This document shows positions 1 to 8,921 of a stretch of DNA of 64,000 bases, piece after piece (positions within the stretch are counted from its first letter, which is position 1; each line of letters starts with the position of its first letter). The notes below the pieces were generated by a model, which saw only the letters and a list, made by a program, of their open reading frames with translations, made no database searches and was not told the origin of the DNA. Origin of the DNA: Vampirovibrio chlorellavorus (GTDB lineage Bacteria > Cyanobacteriota > Vampirovibrionia > Vampirovibrionales > Vampirovibrionaceae); contig CAIPMU010000002.1 in assembly GCA_903866275.1 (NCBI GenBank), positions 124,001 through 188,000 of the forward strand, read 5' to 3'. The position numbers and the translations under genes were made by a program.

Positions 1-937
1 GATCGACCTCAACCTTGTGCTGAAAAATCATCTGGGCGGCCTCTTGTAAGTCACAAAGCGCCGGGGAGTAGCTGGTGATCAGGTTAATCTCCCGGAAGTA
101 GAGACGGCTGGGGTCGATGGCGGTGCCTGCGGGGGCGCTGGTGAAGACGATCAGGTTGCCCCCGTCGCGCACGGTGTTCAGCGCCAGTTCAATGGTTTTG
201 GCATTCACGGCGGTTAAAAAGACGGTATCGACCTTGCCCAAGGGTACATGGCGATGGAGTGTTTCCTGCAGGCGATCGTTTTCCTGCGGGGCACTCAGAT
301 TGAAAGCCTCCATCACAAAGCCGGCAGATTGTGCCAGCACGTTGCGGCTGGCGTCCAGATCCACGCCATATACGGCATAGCCATCATTCTGATAGACCTG
401 AGCGGCCATCATGCCGATAAACCCCAGGCCTACAATCAGAACGGACCCGTTAATCTGCGTACCACCCCGACGGATGGCGCGCAAGACGCAGGCCAGTGGT
501 TCCACGCAACTGGCTTCAGGCACAGAGACTGTATTTGGCACTTTGAAGGCGGTGTGCTTGAGATGCTCCTCGGTGAGCGCGATGTATTGGGCAAAGCCGC
601 CGGGATTAAAGTTGGTGCTTTTGAACTGGCGGCACATCGACTCACTGTCATTGAGGCAGTAATGGCAGGTACGGCAGGGCGCATGGTGCGCGCTCACGAT
701 GCAATCGCCCAGTGTCCAGCCGCTGGGGTGGTCGTCATCCAGCGCCTCGATAATGCCTACCATTTCATGGCCCAGTACGCTGCCCGGGTGGGCTTTCTGG
801 TTCACAAACTTGTCCAGATCCGAGCCGCAAACCCCGCATCCCAGTACTTTCACGAGGGCGCCACGGGGGGGGAGGCTTGGAATGGGCATTTGGGCGAGCC
901 CAATGCTGTAATCTTCTTCGATGCGAGCAATCATCAT
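1..937 (-). CDS. Zinc-dependent medium-chain alcohol dehydrogenase (partial, 3' end outside window)
   Basis: Oxidises an alcohol or polyol with NAD(P); the substrate cannot be told. My translation of the minus strand shows a GroES-like domain with the catalytic-zinc residue Cys37 (GCGVCGSD), the GHE motif at 56-58, and a structural-zinc cluster CRTCHYC followed by a fourth Cys eight residues on. A Rossmann fold follows (VGLGFIG) with an Asp after the second strand (YGVDLDASR), which favours NAD over NADP. The start is ATG at 937, preceded by GGAG; a second ATG follows directly. About 312 residues lie in the window, and the family is usually about 340-350, so only the C-terminus is missing. 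It is divergent from the yceD operon. Confidence 0.9.
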   Translation of the reverse strand, partial: MMIARIEEDYSIGLAQMPIPSLPPRGALVKVLGCGVCGSDLDKFVNQKAHPGSVLGHEMVGIIEALDDDHPSGWTLGDCIVSAHHAPCRTCHYCLNDSESMCRQFKSTNFNPGGFAQYIALTEEHLKHTAFKVPNTVSVPEASCVEPLACVLRAIRRGGTQINGSVLIVGLGFIGMMAAQVYQNDGYAVYGVDLDASRNVLAQSAGFVMEAFNLSAPQENDRLQETLHRHVPLGKVDTVFLTAVNAKTIELALNTVRDGGNLIVFTSAPAGTAIDPSRLYFREINLITSYSPALCDLQEAAQMIFQHKVEVD

Positions 938-1094
938 GGCCGTGAAGTCTCCAGAATCCTAAGTGCCAGCTGGTTTTGGGCGAACTCTTCCCAAAGCTCG
1001 GGTTTCCGGTGGGAAGGTGCTATCCTTAATAAAAACGCAAACTGCCCTGATTTGCCAAGTGCCAGCATCTACCCGCATCTAAAGGAGTCATTGA

Positions 1095-1580
1095 ATGATG
1101 GAAGCCTCGTCTGAATCCCCGTCGCCGGAAGTCCTTGCCGATGGCGCTTTGGCTGAAGTGTTGCAGAATGAGATTGTGAAAATTGGTGATTTGCGGCGCA
1201 ACCGGAATGCTCCTACACACTACGAGGGGATTTATCGGTATGAGGATCTGAAAACCATTGGTCCCGTTGTGTGTGACTGGTCGCTGGCCCTGGAGGCTGC
1301 TGGCTTTGTGGTGCACGGTAACCTGCAAGCCAATGTGGAACTGGAGTGTGTTCGTTGCCTGGCCCCGGTGGTCATTCCCGTGGCCTTGCAGATTGATGAG
1401 CGCTTTGTGTTTGACAGTTTTGTAGACCGCTCTGAGAAAGAAAAGGAGCTGCTCTCCGATGACTTTTATGAAGTGGTCGATGAAGAGGGCGAGCTGGATC
1501 TGAAAGATCTGGCCCATCAATGGCTGTTGCTGGAATCGGAGAATCACCCGCTTTGTGGCCGCGCCGAATGCCAGTTTTAG
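1095..1580 (+). CDS. yceD: YceD/DUF177 family protein
   Basis: 161-residue member of the DUF177 family, linked in other bacteria and plants to 23S rRNA accumulation. The conserved Cys pair (ECVRCL) and the acidic tail region are visible. Its position directly before rpmF is the classic arrangement in many phyla and supports the assignment. The start is ATG at 1095, 7 nt after AAGGAG; a second ATG follows at once. It is the first gene of the fatty-acid/phospholipid operon on this strand. The molecular activity of the family is not settled. Confidence 0.9.
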   Translation: MMEASSESPSPEVLADGALAEVLQNEIVKIGDLRRNRNAPTHYEGIYRYEDLKTIGPVVCDWSLALEAAGFVVHGNLQANVELECVRCLAPVVIPVALQIDERFVFDSFVDRSEKEKELLSDDFYEVVDEEGELDLKDLAHQWLLLESENHPLCGRAECQF

Positions 1581-1720
1581 ACCATCGGGGATGATCAGTT
1601 GTTCCCCGTGCTTCTTCCGTGTACTATGACTTAATCTCACTTACGTTCCTGCACCTTGTTGCACCCTCTTGTGTCTGTGCAGTTTTTTTGTAAGAATCAT
1701 CGCTACGTCATTGTGTCCTG

Positions 1721-1738
1721 GATCTGCTCCGGCAGATC
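1721..1738 (+). promoter_or_regulatory. Short hairpin upstream of the rpmF ribosome site
   Basis: GATCTGC and GCAGATC form a perfect 7-bp stem with a 4-nt loop, ending 10 nt before the AGAGGA ribosome-binding site of rpmF. It could tune L32 translation or simply be chance. No family of leader motif is recognised. Confidence 0.3.
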
Positions 1739-1762
1739 TGATCAACTAGAGGATTTACCCCC

Positions 1763-1957
1763 ATGCCCGTTCCCAAGAAGCGTGTTGGCCACTCCGATCA
1801 AGCTCACCGTCGTGCCAACTGGAAAGCTATCCTGTCTCAAGTGACCAACTGCCCGCACTGTGGTGTTGTGAATCGTCCTCACTGCCTGTGCACCAACTGC
1901 GGCTGGTACAAGGGTCGTGTGGTCAGCGAAAAGCTGCATGCGCATCACGAGCACTAG
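1763..1957 (+). CDS. rpmF: 50S ribosomal protein L32
   Basis: 64 residues, starting with the family signature MPVPKKRVGHSDQAHRRANW. It has a zinc-ribbon made of two Cys pairs (CPHC and CTNC), so this is the zinc-binding form of L32. It is a structural protein of the large subunit. Start ATG at 1763 with AGAGGA 9 nt upstream. It lies between yceD and plsX, the standard gene order yceD-rpmF-plsX-fabH. Confidence 0.98.
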   Translation: MPVPKKRVGHSDQAHRRANWKAILSQVTNCPHCGVVNRPHCLCTNCGWYKGRVVSEKLHAHHEH

Positions 1958-2003
1958 GCTCCAGTTTTTAAACAGAGACTCGTTTAGGTAAAGATCCACC
2001 CTC

Positions 2004-3044
2004 ATGGCTAACCACCCCATTCGAATCGCAGTCGATGCGATGGGGGGCGATTACGCTCCTCAAGACATTGTTGAAGGAGCCCTGCAAGGCGCCCGAGTCC
2101 ACGGGGTGGAAGTATTGCTGGTCGGGCAACCCGACCGTATTGAGGTCGAGCTGAAAAAGCACGACACCCAAGGTGTGACCTATCGCGTGGTGCCTGCCAG
2201 TGAAGTCATTGAAATGGGTGAGTCTCCCGCCACGGGCCTACGCAAGAAAAAAGATGCCTCTATCATCGTCACGGCCAAGTGTGTAAAGGATGGCGAAGCC
2301 CAAGGGATGGTGGCGGCCGGCAGTACCGGTGCCGCTATGGGTGCCGCTACTTTATATGTGGGTCGTATTCCCGGTGTGGAGCGCCCCGCCATTGGGGTGC
2401 TGCTGCCTTCACCTTCAACGCCCTGTCTGCTGATTGATGCCGGGGCTAACGCTGATTGTACTCCTGAAATGCTGGTGCAATTTGCGGTCATGGGCAACAT
2501 CTATATGGCCAACGTTCATCAGGTGGCCAAGCCTCGCGTGGGCTTGCTAAACATTGGTGAAGAGGACGGCAAGGGTAACGTTTTTGCCCATCAGGCTTTT
2601 GAGGCATTGGAAAAAGACGGTCGTTTTGCCTTTGCGGGCAACGTGGAAGGCCGCGATTTGTTTAACGGTGGCGCCGATGTCGCCGTGACGGATGGCTTTA
2701 CCGGCAATGTGGCCCTCAAATCTGCTGAAGGCGTGATGAAGATGTTCAGTACCGTCCTGAAGCGGGAGATGAAGCGGTCACTGTTGACGCTGGCCGGTGG
2801 TGCCTTGTTAAAGCCCGCCTTTGATTCCGCCAAAAAACTGGTGGATCCCGAAGAAGTCGGGGGCTCTCTGCTCTTTGGTATTAAGGGTGTTTGTGTTATT
2901 AGTCATGGTGGCAGCCATGCTCTGGGCGTGCAGAACGCCATTCGGGTCGCCAAGGAAGCCATTGTCGCTGATGTGCTGGGCAAGATCAGCGATCAAATTC
3001 GAGAAGGAATAGAGATTCATGAGCACGTCTCCGAAACAATCTGA
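2004..3044 (+). CDS. plsX: Phosphate acyltransferase PlsX
   Basis: Converts acyl-ACP to acyl-phosphate, the donor used by PlsY to begin phospholipid synthesis; a peripheral membrane enzyme. 346 residues, the normal length, opening with the diagnostic IAVDAMGGDYAP. Later family blocks include VAAGSTGA and LIDAGAN, and a C-terminal region with HGGSHA. Its 3' end overlaps the fabH start by 26 nt, so the two are probably translationally coupled. This joins phospholipid and fatty-acid synthesis in one transcript. Confidence 0.97.
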   Translation: MANHPIRIAVDAMGGDYAPQDIVEGALQGARVHGVEVLLVGQPDRIEVELKKHDTQGVTYRVVPASEVIEMGESPATGLRKKKDASIIVTAKCVKDGEAQGMVAAGSTGAAMGAATLYVGRIPGVERPAIGVLLPSPSTPCLLIDAGANADCTPEMLVQFAVMGNIYMANVHQVAKPRVGLLNIGEEDGKGNVFAHQAFEALEKDGRFAFAGNVEGRDLFNGGADVAVTDGFTGNVALKSAEGVMKMFSTVLKREMKRSLLTLAGGALLKPAFDSAKKLVDPEEVGGSLLFGIKGVCVISHGGSHALGVQNAIRVAKEAIVADVLGKISDQIREGIEIHEHVSETI

Positions 3045-4185
3045 TGAATTGGGCACAGGTGCCCGTTCGGATGCTCAAGACAGTTTGAAACACCCGCACC
3101 AAGGGTTGCAGGGTGCGTTTGGCATTAGTGTAGTCGGGATTGGGGCCTTTGTGCCGGAACGCTGCATTACCAATGATGATATTGCGACTCTGGTCGAGAC
3201 TTCAGATGAGTGGATTACCAGCCGTACGGGCATTAGCACTCGTCACGTGGTCAGTGGAGACGAAAGTGTGGCTGATTTGGCCATTGCCGCTGCCAAAGAT
3301 GCTTTGGCCAGCGCGGGAATGGAAGGGTCTGAGATAGAGCTTATTATTGTGGCCTCTTCCACGCCGGATACGATTTATCCTGCCGTGGCCTGTCAGGTGC
3401 AAACGGAGATCGGTGCCGTGAATGCGGCCGGTTTCGACATGGCGCTGGCTTGCTCGGGTTTTGTGTATGCGATGGTGATTGCCCAGCAGTTCCTGAAAAC
3501 AGGCATGCACAAGACTGCGCTGGTGATTGGGGCTGACACGCATTCGCGGTATACCAACTGGCACGACCGGAACACCTGTATCCTCTTTGGGGACGGTGCT
3601 GGGGCAGCCATTTTGCGTGCCGAAGCGGGCGCGGAAGACAATATTCTGGCCAGTGATCTGCACATCGACGGAGCCAAAGGGATGGAACTGACGCTATTTA
3701 CGCAGGCTGAAAATTGCCCGCTGGTTGCGCCCAAGACACCCGTGAACAACTTTGTGTACATGAATGGCCGTGAAGTCTTTAAATTCGCCGTGGGGGTGGT
3801 GCCGAAATCCATTCAGCACGTGCTGGCTCGCGCGAATATGAACATTGAAGACGTGGATCACGTGGTGCTGCACCAGGCGAACATTCGTATTATGCAAGCC
3901 ATGTCGGAGAAGCTGAATATCCCGGAAGAGCGCCTGATTGTGAACTTGCAGCGCTTTGGCAATACCTCGGCGGCTTCGATTCCGATTGCTCTGAATGAAG
4001 CCGTGTTGGCTGGTCGGGTTAAGCCCGGCGAGCTGCTGGTGATGTGTGGCTTTGGTGCCGGGCTGGCTTGGGGTACAACCATTCTACGCTGGACGGCGGT
4101 GGATCAACGCTTGCCTCAGACGCTTAAAACCGAGATGCAACAGAAGTTATCTACGATGAAACCGTTGGCGGCTGCTTCCTGCTAG
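3019..4185 (+). CDS. fabH: Beta-ketoacyl-ACP synthase III
   Basis: Condenses an acyl-CoA starter with malonyl-ACP to begin type II fatty-acid synthesis. The Cys-His-Asn triad is visible: Cys145 (ALACSGF), His285 (VLHQANIRI) and Asn315 (RFGNTSAAS). The start at 3019 is backed by GAAGGA about 10 nt upstream, although it lies inside plsX. It gives an N-terminal extension of about 35 polar residues before the core (GISVVGIGAFVPE). With a 25-residue C-terminal tail, the protein is 388 residues against the usual 320-330. The N-terminal extension has no obvious function; a later start without a good ribosome site cannot be excluded. Confidence 0.96.
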   Translation: MSTSPKQSDELGTGARSDAQDSLKHPHQGLQGAFGISVVGIGAFVPERCITNDDIATLVETSDEWITSRTGISTRHVVSGDESVADLAIAAAKDALASAGMEGSEIELIIVASSTPDTIYPAVACQVQTEIGAVNAAGFDMALACSGFVYAMVIAQQFLKTGMHKTALVIGADTHSRYTNWHDRNTCILFGDGAGAAILRAEAGAEDNILASDLHIDGAKGMELTLFTQAENCPLVAPKTPVNNFVYMNGREVFKFAVGVVPKSIQHVLARANMNIEDVDHVVLHQANIRIMQAMSEKLNIPEERLIVNLQRFGNTSAASIPIALNEAVLAGRVKPGELLVMCGFGAGLAWGTTILRWTAVDQRLPQTLKTEMQQKLSTMKPLAAASC

Positions 4186-4360
4186 TCGTCTCAGTTTAGT
4201 CTTCCGCGCTGGATGCGTTTCTCACAGGGTAAATTGTTACAGGCGGAACGGTTTTTCAGTATTCAATCCGGTGATTATGCGCCTTGGCGTCTGAGAATCA
4301 TCCCAAAAATCAATTAGAAGCTAGAAATAAAAATCAGAATAGAGAAAAGGCTAGAGACCG

Positions 4361-5311
4361 ATGAGCAAAGTCGCATTTGTGTTTCCTGGACAAGGCTCCC
4401 AATCCGTGGGGATGGGACTGGATTTTTACGAGCACCCTGCGGCGCGGCACGTCTTTGACGTTTTTGATCGGTTGGTGGCTCCCAATTTGAGTCAGGTTTG
4501 CTTTCGCGGGCCTGAGGAAGAGCTGCGGCGCACCATTTATACCCAGCCTGCCATTTTGGGCACTGCTATCGCGGCGCTGGAACTTTTCCGAGAGCGTTGC
4601 CCGGTGCAGCCTCATGTTTTGGCCGGGCATAGCCTGGGTGAGTACGGTGCGCATTATGCGGCTGGAGTGATTTCTCTGGACACTGCGGCCCAGCTCATCA
4701 AGCGTCGCGCTGAGTTGATGGAAAACGCCCCGAAAGGGGCCATGAGCGCCGTGTTAGGCTTGTCTGGTGAGGCTGTGGCGCAGGTCATTTCAGGGTATCG
4801 TGAAGAAACGGGTGCGGTGATTGCGGTTGCCAACTACAATACCGACCAGCAAACCGTGATTTCTGGCGCGGTGGATGCGGTGGCGGATGTTGCGGCTCGT
4901 CTGAAGGACGCGGGAGCCAAACGGGTAATGCCCTTGCCCGTGGGTGGGGCTTTTCATTCCCCGCTCATGCAGCCCGCTGCTGAGTCTTTTGCAGGCTATT
5001 TGGCGGAATTTAAGTTTCAGAATGCCTCAGTGCCTGTGGTAACCAATGTGGATGCCGCCCTGACCACCGACGCCGCGGAGATTCAGCGTAAGTTGGGTAG
5101 TCAGATTGACGGGTCGGTGCGTTGGACGCAAACCATGACCCGCATGGTGTCTGACTGCGGCGTGGATACGGTGATTGAATTTGGCCCCGGCAAAGTGCTG
5201 ACCGGCATGTTTAAAAAGAGTTTTCCGGCGCTGCGCGTGTTCAACGTGCTGGATCTGGCCTCGCTGGAAGAGACGGTGGCCCAGTTGGGAGCCTGTCTGG
5301 CTTGCGTTTAG
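4361..5311 (+). CDS. fabD: Malonyl-CoA:ACP transacylase
   Basis: Moves malonyl from CoA to ACP, supplying the extender unit. 316 residues. It begins VAFVFPGQGSQSVGMG, has the active-site serine in GHSLGEYGAHYA (Ser91) and the catalytic His in GAFHSPLM. Start ATG at 4361 with AAAGG upstream. A 175-nt gap separates it from fabH, longer than the other gaps in the operon, so an internal promoter is possible. Confidence 0.97.
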   Translation: MSKVAFVFPGQGSQSVGMGLDFYEHPAARHVFDVFDRLVAPNLSQVCFRGPEEELRRTIYTQPAILGTAIAALELFRERCPVQPHVLAGHSLGEYGAHYAAGVISLDTAAQLIKRRAELMENAPKGAMSAVLGLSGEAVAQVISGYREETGAVIAVANYNTDQQTVISGAVDAVADVAARLKDAGAKRVMPLPVGGAFHSPLMQPAAESFAGYLAEFKFQNASVPVVTNVDAALTTDAAEIQRKLGSQIDGSVRWTQTMTRMVSDCGVDTVIEFGPGKVLTGMFKKSFPALRVFNVLDLASLEETVAQLGACLACV

Positions 5312-5371
5312 GTCGTTTGGGTTTGCTCTATCAACAGAATGTCAAGGATTTTAGATTAAGGAAAATTGGAA

Positions 5372-6106
5372 ATGACCAATCAAAGCGGAAAAGCAGCCAT
5401 TGTTACTGGAGGATCCCGGGGGATTGGCCGTGCCATTGTTTTGACTTTAGCGGAAGCTGGCTTTAACGTTGCTTTCAGTTATGCGGCCAATCAGACAGCG
5501 GCTGCGGACGTGGAAACTACTGCCAAAGCCTTTGGCGTGGATTGTGTGGGAATTCAGTCCAACGCGGCGGATGTGAAAGAGGCCCAGGCATTGGTGGAGC
5601 AGGCCCATAAGCGCTTTGGTCGTATTGATGCGCTGGTGAACAATGCTGGCATCACGCGGGACGGCTTGTTGATGCGCATGAGTGATGATGATTGGGCTCA
5701 GGTACTGGACACCAACCTCTCCGGGGCCTTTTATACTTGTCGGGCGGCTTCTCGCATTATGCTGAAACAACGCAGTGGTTCGATTGTGAACATTTCCAGC
5801 GTGGTGGGGGTGTTTGGTAATGCCGGGCAAGCCAATTACGCGGCGAGCAAGGCCGGCCTGATTGGCCTCACCAAGTCTTTGGCCAAGGAGTTTGGCAGCC
5901 GGGGCGTCACAGCCAACGTGGTAGCGCCTGGGTTTATCGCAACCGACATGACTGAGAGCGTTCCCAAGGAAAAATTAATGGAGCATATCCCTCTGGCGCG
6001 ACTGGGCGAGCCTGAAGATATTGCCAAGACGGTTCTCTTTTTGATAACATCGGGTGGTTATATAACCGGGCAAGTCATTCATGTGGATGGTGGGCTTGTG
6101 TTTTAA
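5372..6106 (+). CDS. fabG: 3-oxoacyl-ACP reductase
   Basis: NADPH-dependent reduction of beta-ketoacyl-ACP. 244-residue short-chain dehydrogenase with the cofactor motif TGGSRGIG at 12-19, NNAG at 90-93, Ser at 142/143, and Tyr156-x3-Lys160 (NYAASK). The C-terminus GGYITGQVIHVDGG is typical. An in-frame TTG lies at 5366, but TAAGGA ends at 5362 and is well spaced only from the ATG at 5372, which I take as the start. Confidence 0.97.
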   Translation: MTNQSGKAAIVTGGSRGIGRAIVLTLAEAGFNVAFSYAANQTAAADVETTAKAFGVDCVGIQSNAADVKEAQALVEQAHKRFGRIDALVNNAGITRDGLLMRMSDDDWAQVLDTNLSGAFYTCRAASRIMLKQRSGSIVNISSVVGVFGNAGQANYAASKAGLIGLTKSLAKEFGSRGVTANVVAPGFIATDMTESVPKEKLMEHIPLARLGEPEDIAKTVLFLITSGGYITGQVIHVDGGLVF

Positions 6107-6146
6107 GCGCAGTTGAGCAATTCCGGTTGGAATTTTAAACTCGTCA

Positions 6147-6197
6147 TTGAATCGATCTATCGGATCAAAAAGTGGCATCAAACGGTTGAATCGATCT
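6147..6197 (+). repeat. Pair of 12-bp direct repeats upstream of acpP
   Basis: TTGAATCGATCT occurs at 6147-6158 and again at 6186-6197, 39 bp start to start. Each contains the palindrome ATCGAT. They lie in the 143-nt gap between fabG and acpP. Two spaced identical sites in a promoter-length gap suggest an operator or promoter element for acpP. No regulator is identified. Confidence 0.4.
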
Positions 6198-6249
6198 CTC
6201 AAAACCAGTTTTACTCACTCAAAAATCAATTGTATTGGAGGCTAAAATT

Positions 6250-6498
6250 ATGAGCAATGTAACGCAGAGTGTATTCGAGCGCGTGAAGAAAGTCATCGTT
6301 GAGCAACTGAGCGTTGACGAAGCGGAAGTGACTCCGGAAGCCAACTTTACCCAGGATTTGGGTGCTGATTCCCTGGATACCGTGGAATTGGTTATGGCTT
6401 TTGAAGAAGAGTTCGGTACCGAAATCCCTGATGAAGAAGCTGAGAAAATTCAAACCGTGAAAGATGCGGTCAGCTTCATCGAGAAAAACCAAGGCTAG
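6250..6498 (+). CDS. acpP: Acyl carrier protein
   Basis: 82-residue acidic four-helix carrier of growing acyl chains. The phosphopantetheine site is Ser41 in [13 protein letters not shown]. The start is ATG 6250, preceded at good distance by TTGGAGGC, a strong ribosome site fitting a very abundant protein. The TTG inside that site is not the start. A stable hairpin separates it from fabF and could raise acpP mRNA relative to fabF. Confidence 0.98.
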   Translation: MSNVTQSVFERVKKVIVEQLSVDEAEVTPEANFTQDLGADSLDTVELVMAFEEEFGTEIPDEEAEKIQTVKDAVSFIEKNQG

Positions 6499-6518
6499 TT
6501 TCTAGCGCAGTATCTTTG

Positions 6519-6550
6519 CTTCACTGGGCTCTGTGGTGAGCCCGGTGAAG
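6519..6550 (+). terminator. Intra-operon hairpin between acpP and fabF (attenuator or processing site)
   Basis: Thirteen-base arms CTTCACTGGGCTC and GAGCCCGGTGAAG pair with one G-U wobble around a 6-nt loop, starting about 20 nt after the acpP stop. It is followed by TCTATTCTAAATT rather than a clean T run, so it would be a partial terminator or a 3'-end stabiliser, not a full stop. fabF follows 50 nt later on the same strand. Confidence 0.55.
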
Positions 6551-6599
6551 TCTATTCTAAATTACAGCCCTAAAAATCATAAGGTCCTGATCAATCATC

Positions 6600-7862
6600 A
6601 TGGCAAATATTGGAAAACGCCGTGTTGTTGTTACTGGCATGGGTGCAATAACCCCCGTTGGCAACACCTTAGACACCATGTGGAGCAACCTGGTCGCCGG
6701 TAAATCCGGAATTGGCCCGAATACCCTCATTCCGGAATCTGAAATGACTTGCCGCATCGCTGGCGTATGCCGCGAATTTGTGCCGGAAAACTACATGGAG
6801 AAAAAAGAAGCCCGCCGGATGGATCGCTACACCCAGTTTGCGGTGGCGGCGGCCAAGTTGGCCTATGAAAGTTCCGGGCTATATGAAGGCGCCGTGGATC
6901 CGAACCGCTTTGGCGTGGTGGTCAGTAGTGCCGCTGGCGGGATTGGTACCATTGAAACCCAGATGAAAAGTTCACTGGAAAAAGGGTTTAACAAGTGTAG
7001 CCCCTTCCTGGTGCCAATGATGATTTGTGACATTGCTGGTGGCTGGATTGCCATTGAATACAATGCCAAAGGGCCGAACCAGTCTGTCGTTACCGCTTGT
7101 GCGACTGGTTCCAATTCCATCGGCGATGCGTTTCGTATGATTCAATATGGTGAAGCCGATGTGGTGATCGCCGGTGGGGCAGAAGCACCCATTACCTCCT
7201 TGTCTGTGGCTGGTTTTTATACGATGCGTGCATTGTCGTCTCGTTATGACGAGCCGGAATTGGCCAGCCGTCCCTTCGATAAAGACCGTGACGGCTTCGT
7301 GATTTCTGAAGGCGCCGGGGTCATGGTGCTGGAAGAGCTGGAGCACGCTGTGGCTCGCGGGGCCAATATTCTGGGTGAAGTCGTTGGGTACGGCCGAACA
7401 GCTGATGCCAATGACATTGTTGCCCCTTGTGCGGATGGCAACGGTGCAGCGCGGGCCATGCAGCTGGCGCTGGATGATGCGGGCTTGAAGCCTGAAAAGG
7501 TGGATTACATTAACGCACATGGGACCAGTACACCGCTGGGCGATATTGCTGAAACATTGGCGATTAAACGTGTTTTTGGCGACTATGCCACGAACGGTCT
7601 GGCGGTGAGTTCCACCAAGAGCATGACGGGCCATATGTTGGGCGCTACCGGTGCGGTGGAAGCCATCATTTCCCTGATGGCCTTGCAAAACAAGACCATC
7701 CCCCCGACCATCAATCTGGTCAACCCCGATGAACAGTGTGATTTGGACTATACCGCTCATAAGGCACGTCAGGTGGAAACGATGGAGTATGCTATGTCGA
7801 ACTCGTTCGGGTTTGGTGGGCACAACGCTTCATTGGTATTCAAAGCTTACAGCGTGAATTAA
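6600..7862 (+). CDS. fabF: Beta-ketoacyl-ACP synthase II
   Basis: Elongating condensing enzyme of type II fatty-acid synthesis. 420 residues. The catalytic set is Cys167 (TACATGSN), His307 (NAHGTSTPLGD) and His345 (MTGHMLGATGA), which distinguishes FabF/FabB from FabH. The C-terminus NSFGFGGHNASLVF is typical. It is the last gene of the operon; a hairpin follows 40 nt after the stop. Confidence 0.97.
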   Translation: MANIGKRRVVVTGMGAITPVGNTLDTMWSNLVAGKSGIGPNTLIPESEMTCRIAGVCREFVPENYMEKKEARRMDRYTQFAVAAAKLAYESSGLYEGAVDPNRFGVVVSSAAGGIGTIETQMKSSLEKGFNKCSPFLVPMMICDIAGGWIAIEYNAKGPNQSVVTACATGSNSIGDAFRMIQYGEADVVIAGGAEAPITSLSVAGFYTMRALSSRYDEPELASRPFDKDRDGFVISEGAGVMVLEELEHAVARGANILGEVVGYGRTADANDIVAPCADGNGAARAMQLALDDAGLKPEKVDYINAHGTSTPLGDIAETLAIKRVFGDYATNGLAVSSTKSMTGHMLGATGAVEAIISLMALQNKTIPPTINLVNPDEQCDLDYTAHKARQVETMEYAMSNSFGFGGHNASLVFKAYSVN

Positions 7863-7901
7863 CGCCCCTGGACGCTTGCGTCTGCAAGTGCTACAAAATG
7901 T

Positions 7902-7933
7902 AAACGGCAGCTTCATTGACGAGGCTGCCGTTT
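7902..7933 (+). terminator. Terminator-like hairpin after fabF
   Basis: AAACGGCAGC and GCTGCCGTTT form a perfect 10-bp stem with a 12-nt loop, followed by a weak T-rich stretch (CTGATTT). It lies inside a longer open frame that runs into the next gene, which is one reason to put that gene's start further downstream. Confidence 0.65.
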
Positions 7934-8109
7934 CTGATTTCGGTACATTCACGGCTAAGGGATTTGGGAGTGGGCGCTGTGTCAATGACACTAGCTCGGT
8001 GGATAGTCCATGTTCCAGACAATGGGGGATTGCCCTGATGGAGGTCAAGGGCTACGATGAACACATCAATAGCCAGCAGCGTCAGGCAAGCGGCGCTGGA
8101 AGGAGGGGC

Positions 8110-8856
8110 ATGACTTTATCTGCGGGACAACCATCACAATCCCAAAGTTCGACTGGTGCTCATGCGTCCGTGGGGCAGTTTTTTGATCAGTTGAGCGCCA
8201 GTTATGATGCTGCGATTTTAAAGGGTATTCCGCCGTATGCGGAGTTGATTGGCAGTGTGTTGGGCTATTGTGACATGGATTCAAACCGACCCTGGTCTAT
8301 TTTGGAGCTGGGGTGCGGGACGGGTAATCTGTCGCTGGCGATTCGGGAGATGTTTCCAAAGTCAAAGCTCACGCTGGTGGATTTATCCCCCGAGATGTTG
8401 ACGCAGGCCGCCGCCAAGTTAAAGCAGGCGGGAACGCCTGAAGACCATCTCACCCTAGTAGCCAACGGATTTATGGCGCTGGATTTTCAACCGCAGTCCT
8501 TTGATTTGGTGATCTCCAGCATGGCCTTGCACCATTTGCTGGATTCCGAAAAACCGGTTTTATATCAACGAATTTTCAACTGGCTGAAGCCCGGTGGTTT
8601 GTTTCGCTGCGTGGATGAGACGCTCTCGTTGCCTGCCTTTGCGCAGGCCAAAAACATGACCCTGTGGGAAGCCTGGGCCAGAGAGTCCGGGGCGACTACG
8701 GAGGATTTGCAGGTGTGGATTGATCATGCGGAGCAGCATGACCACTATGCCCCACTGGCAGAACATTTTCGCTGGCTGCAAGCGGTGGGTTTTAGCAATG
8801 TGGATTGCTACTGGCGTAAGTTAATGTGGACCACTTTTGGCGCTCTAAAGCCTTGA
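8110..8856 (+). CDS. Class I SAM-dependent methyltransferase
   Basis: 248-residue methyltransferase of unknown substrate. Motif I is ILELGCGTGNLSLA, followed by the acidic strand-2 residue in LTLVDLSPEM. A post-II region with the loop VISSMALHHLLD and LKPGG resembles small-molecule methyltransferases of the UbiE/Tam type. The start is set by GGAAGGAGG just upstream of ATG 8110. The open frame extends to 7876, but that part overlaps the fabF terminator and is unlikely to be translated. It lies alone between fabF and a minus-strand orphan. Confidence 0.82.
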   Translation: MTLSAGQPSQSQSSTGAHASVGQFFDQLSASYDAAILKGIPPYAELIGSVLGYCDMDSNRPWSILELGCGTGNLSLAIREMFPKSKLTLVDLSPEMLTQAAAKLKQAGTPEDHLTLVANGFMALDFQPQSFDLVISSMALHHLLDSEKPVLYQRIFNWLKPGGLFRCVDETLSLPAFAQAKNMTLWEAWARESGATTEDLQVWIDHAEQHDHYAPLAEHFRWLQAVGFSNVDCYWRKLMWTTFGALKP

Positions 8857-8921
8857 CATCCAGAGGCCAAGATGCTGATGGGGTTCATTTTTAATAAGTG
8901 GAACCATTAAAAAGTACGTGT

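Noticed and set aside
248-1114. 288-residue plus-strand frame
   Set aside because: It lies opposite the alcohol dehydrogenase gene, whose zinc and NAD motifs are clear.
7876-8109. Longer start for the methyltransferase
   Set aside because: The extension crosses the fabF terminator hairpin and lacks a ribosome site, while GGAAGGAGG precedes ATG 8110.
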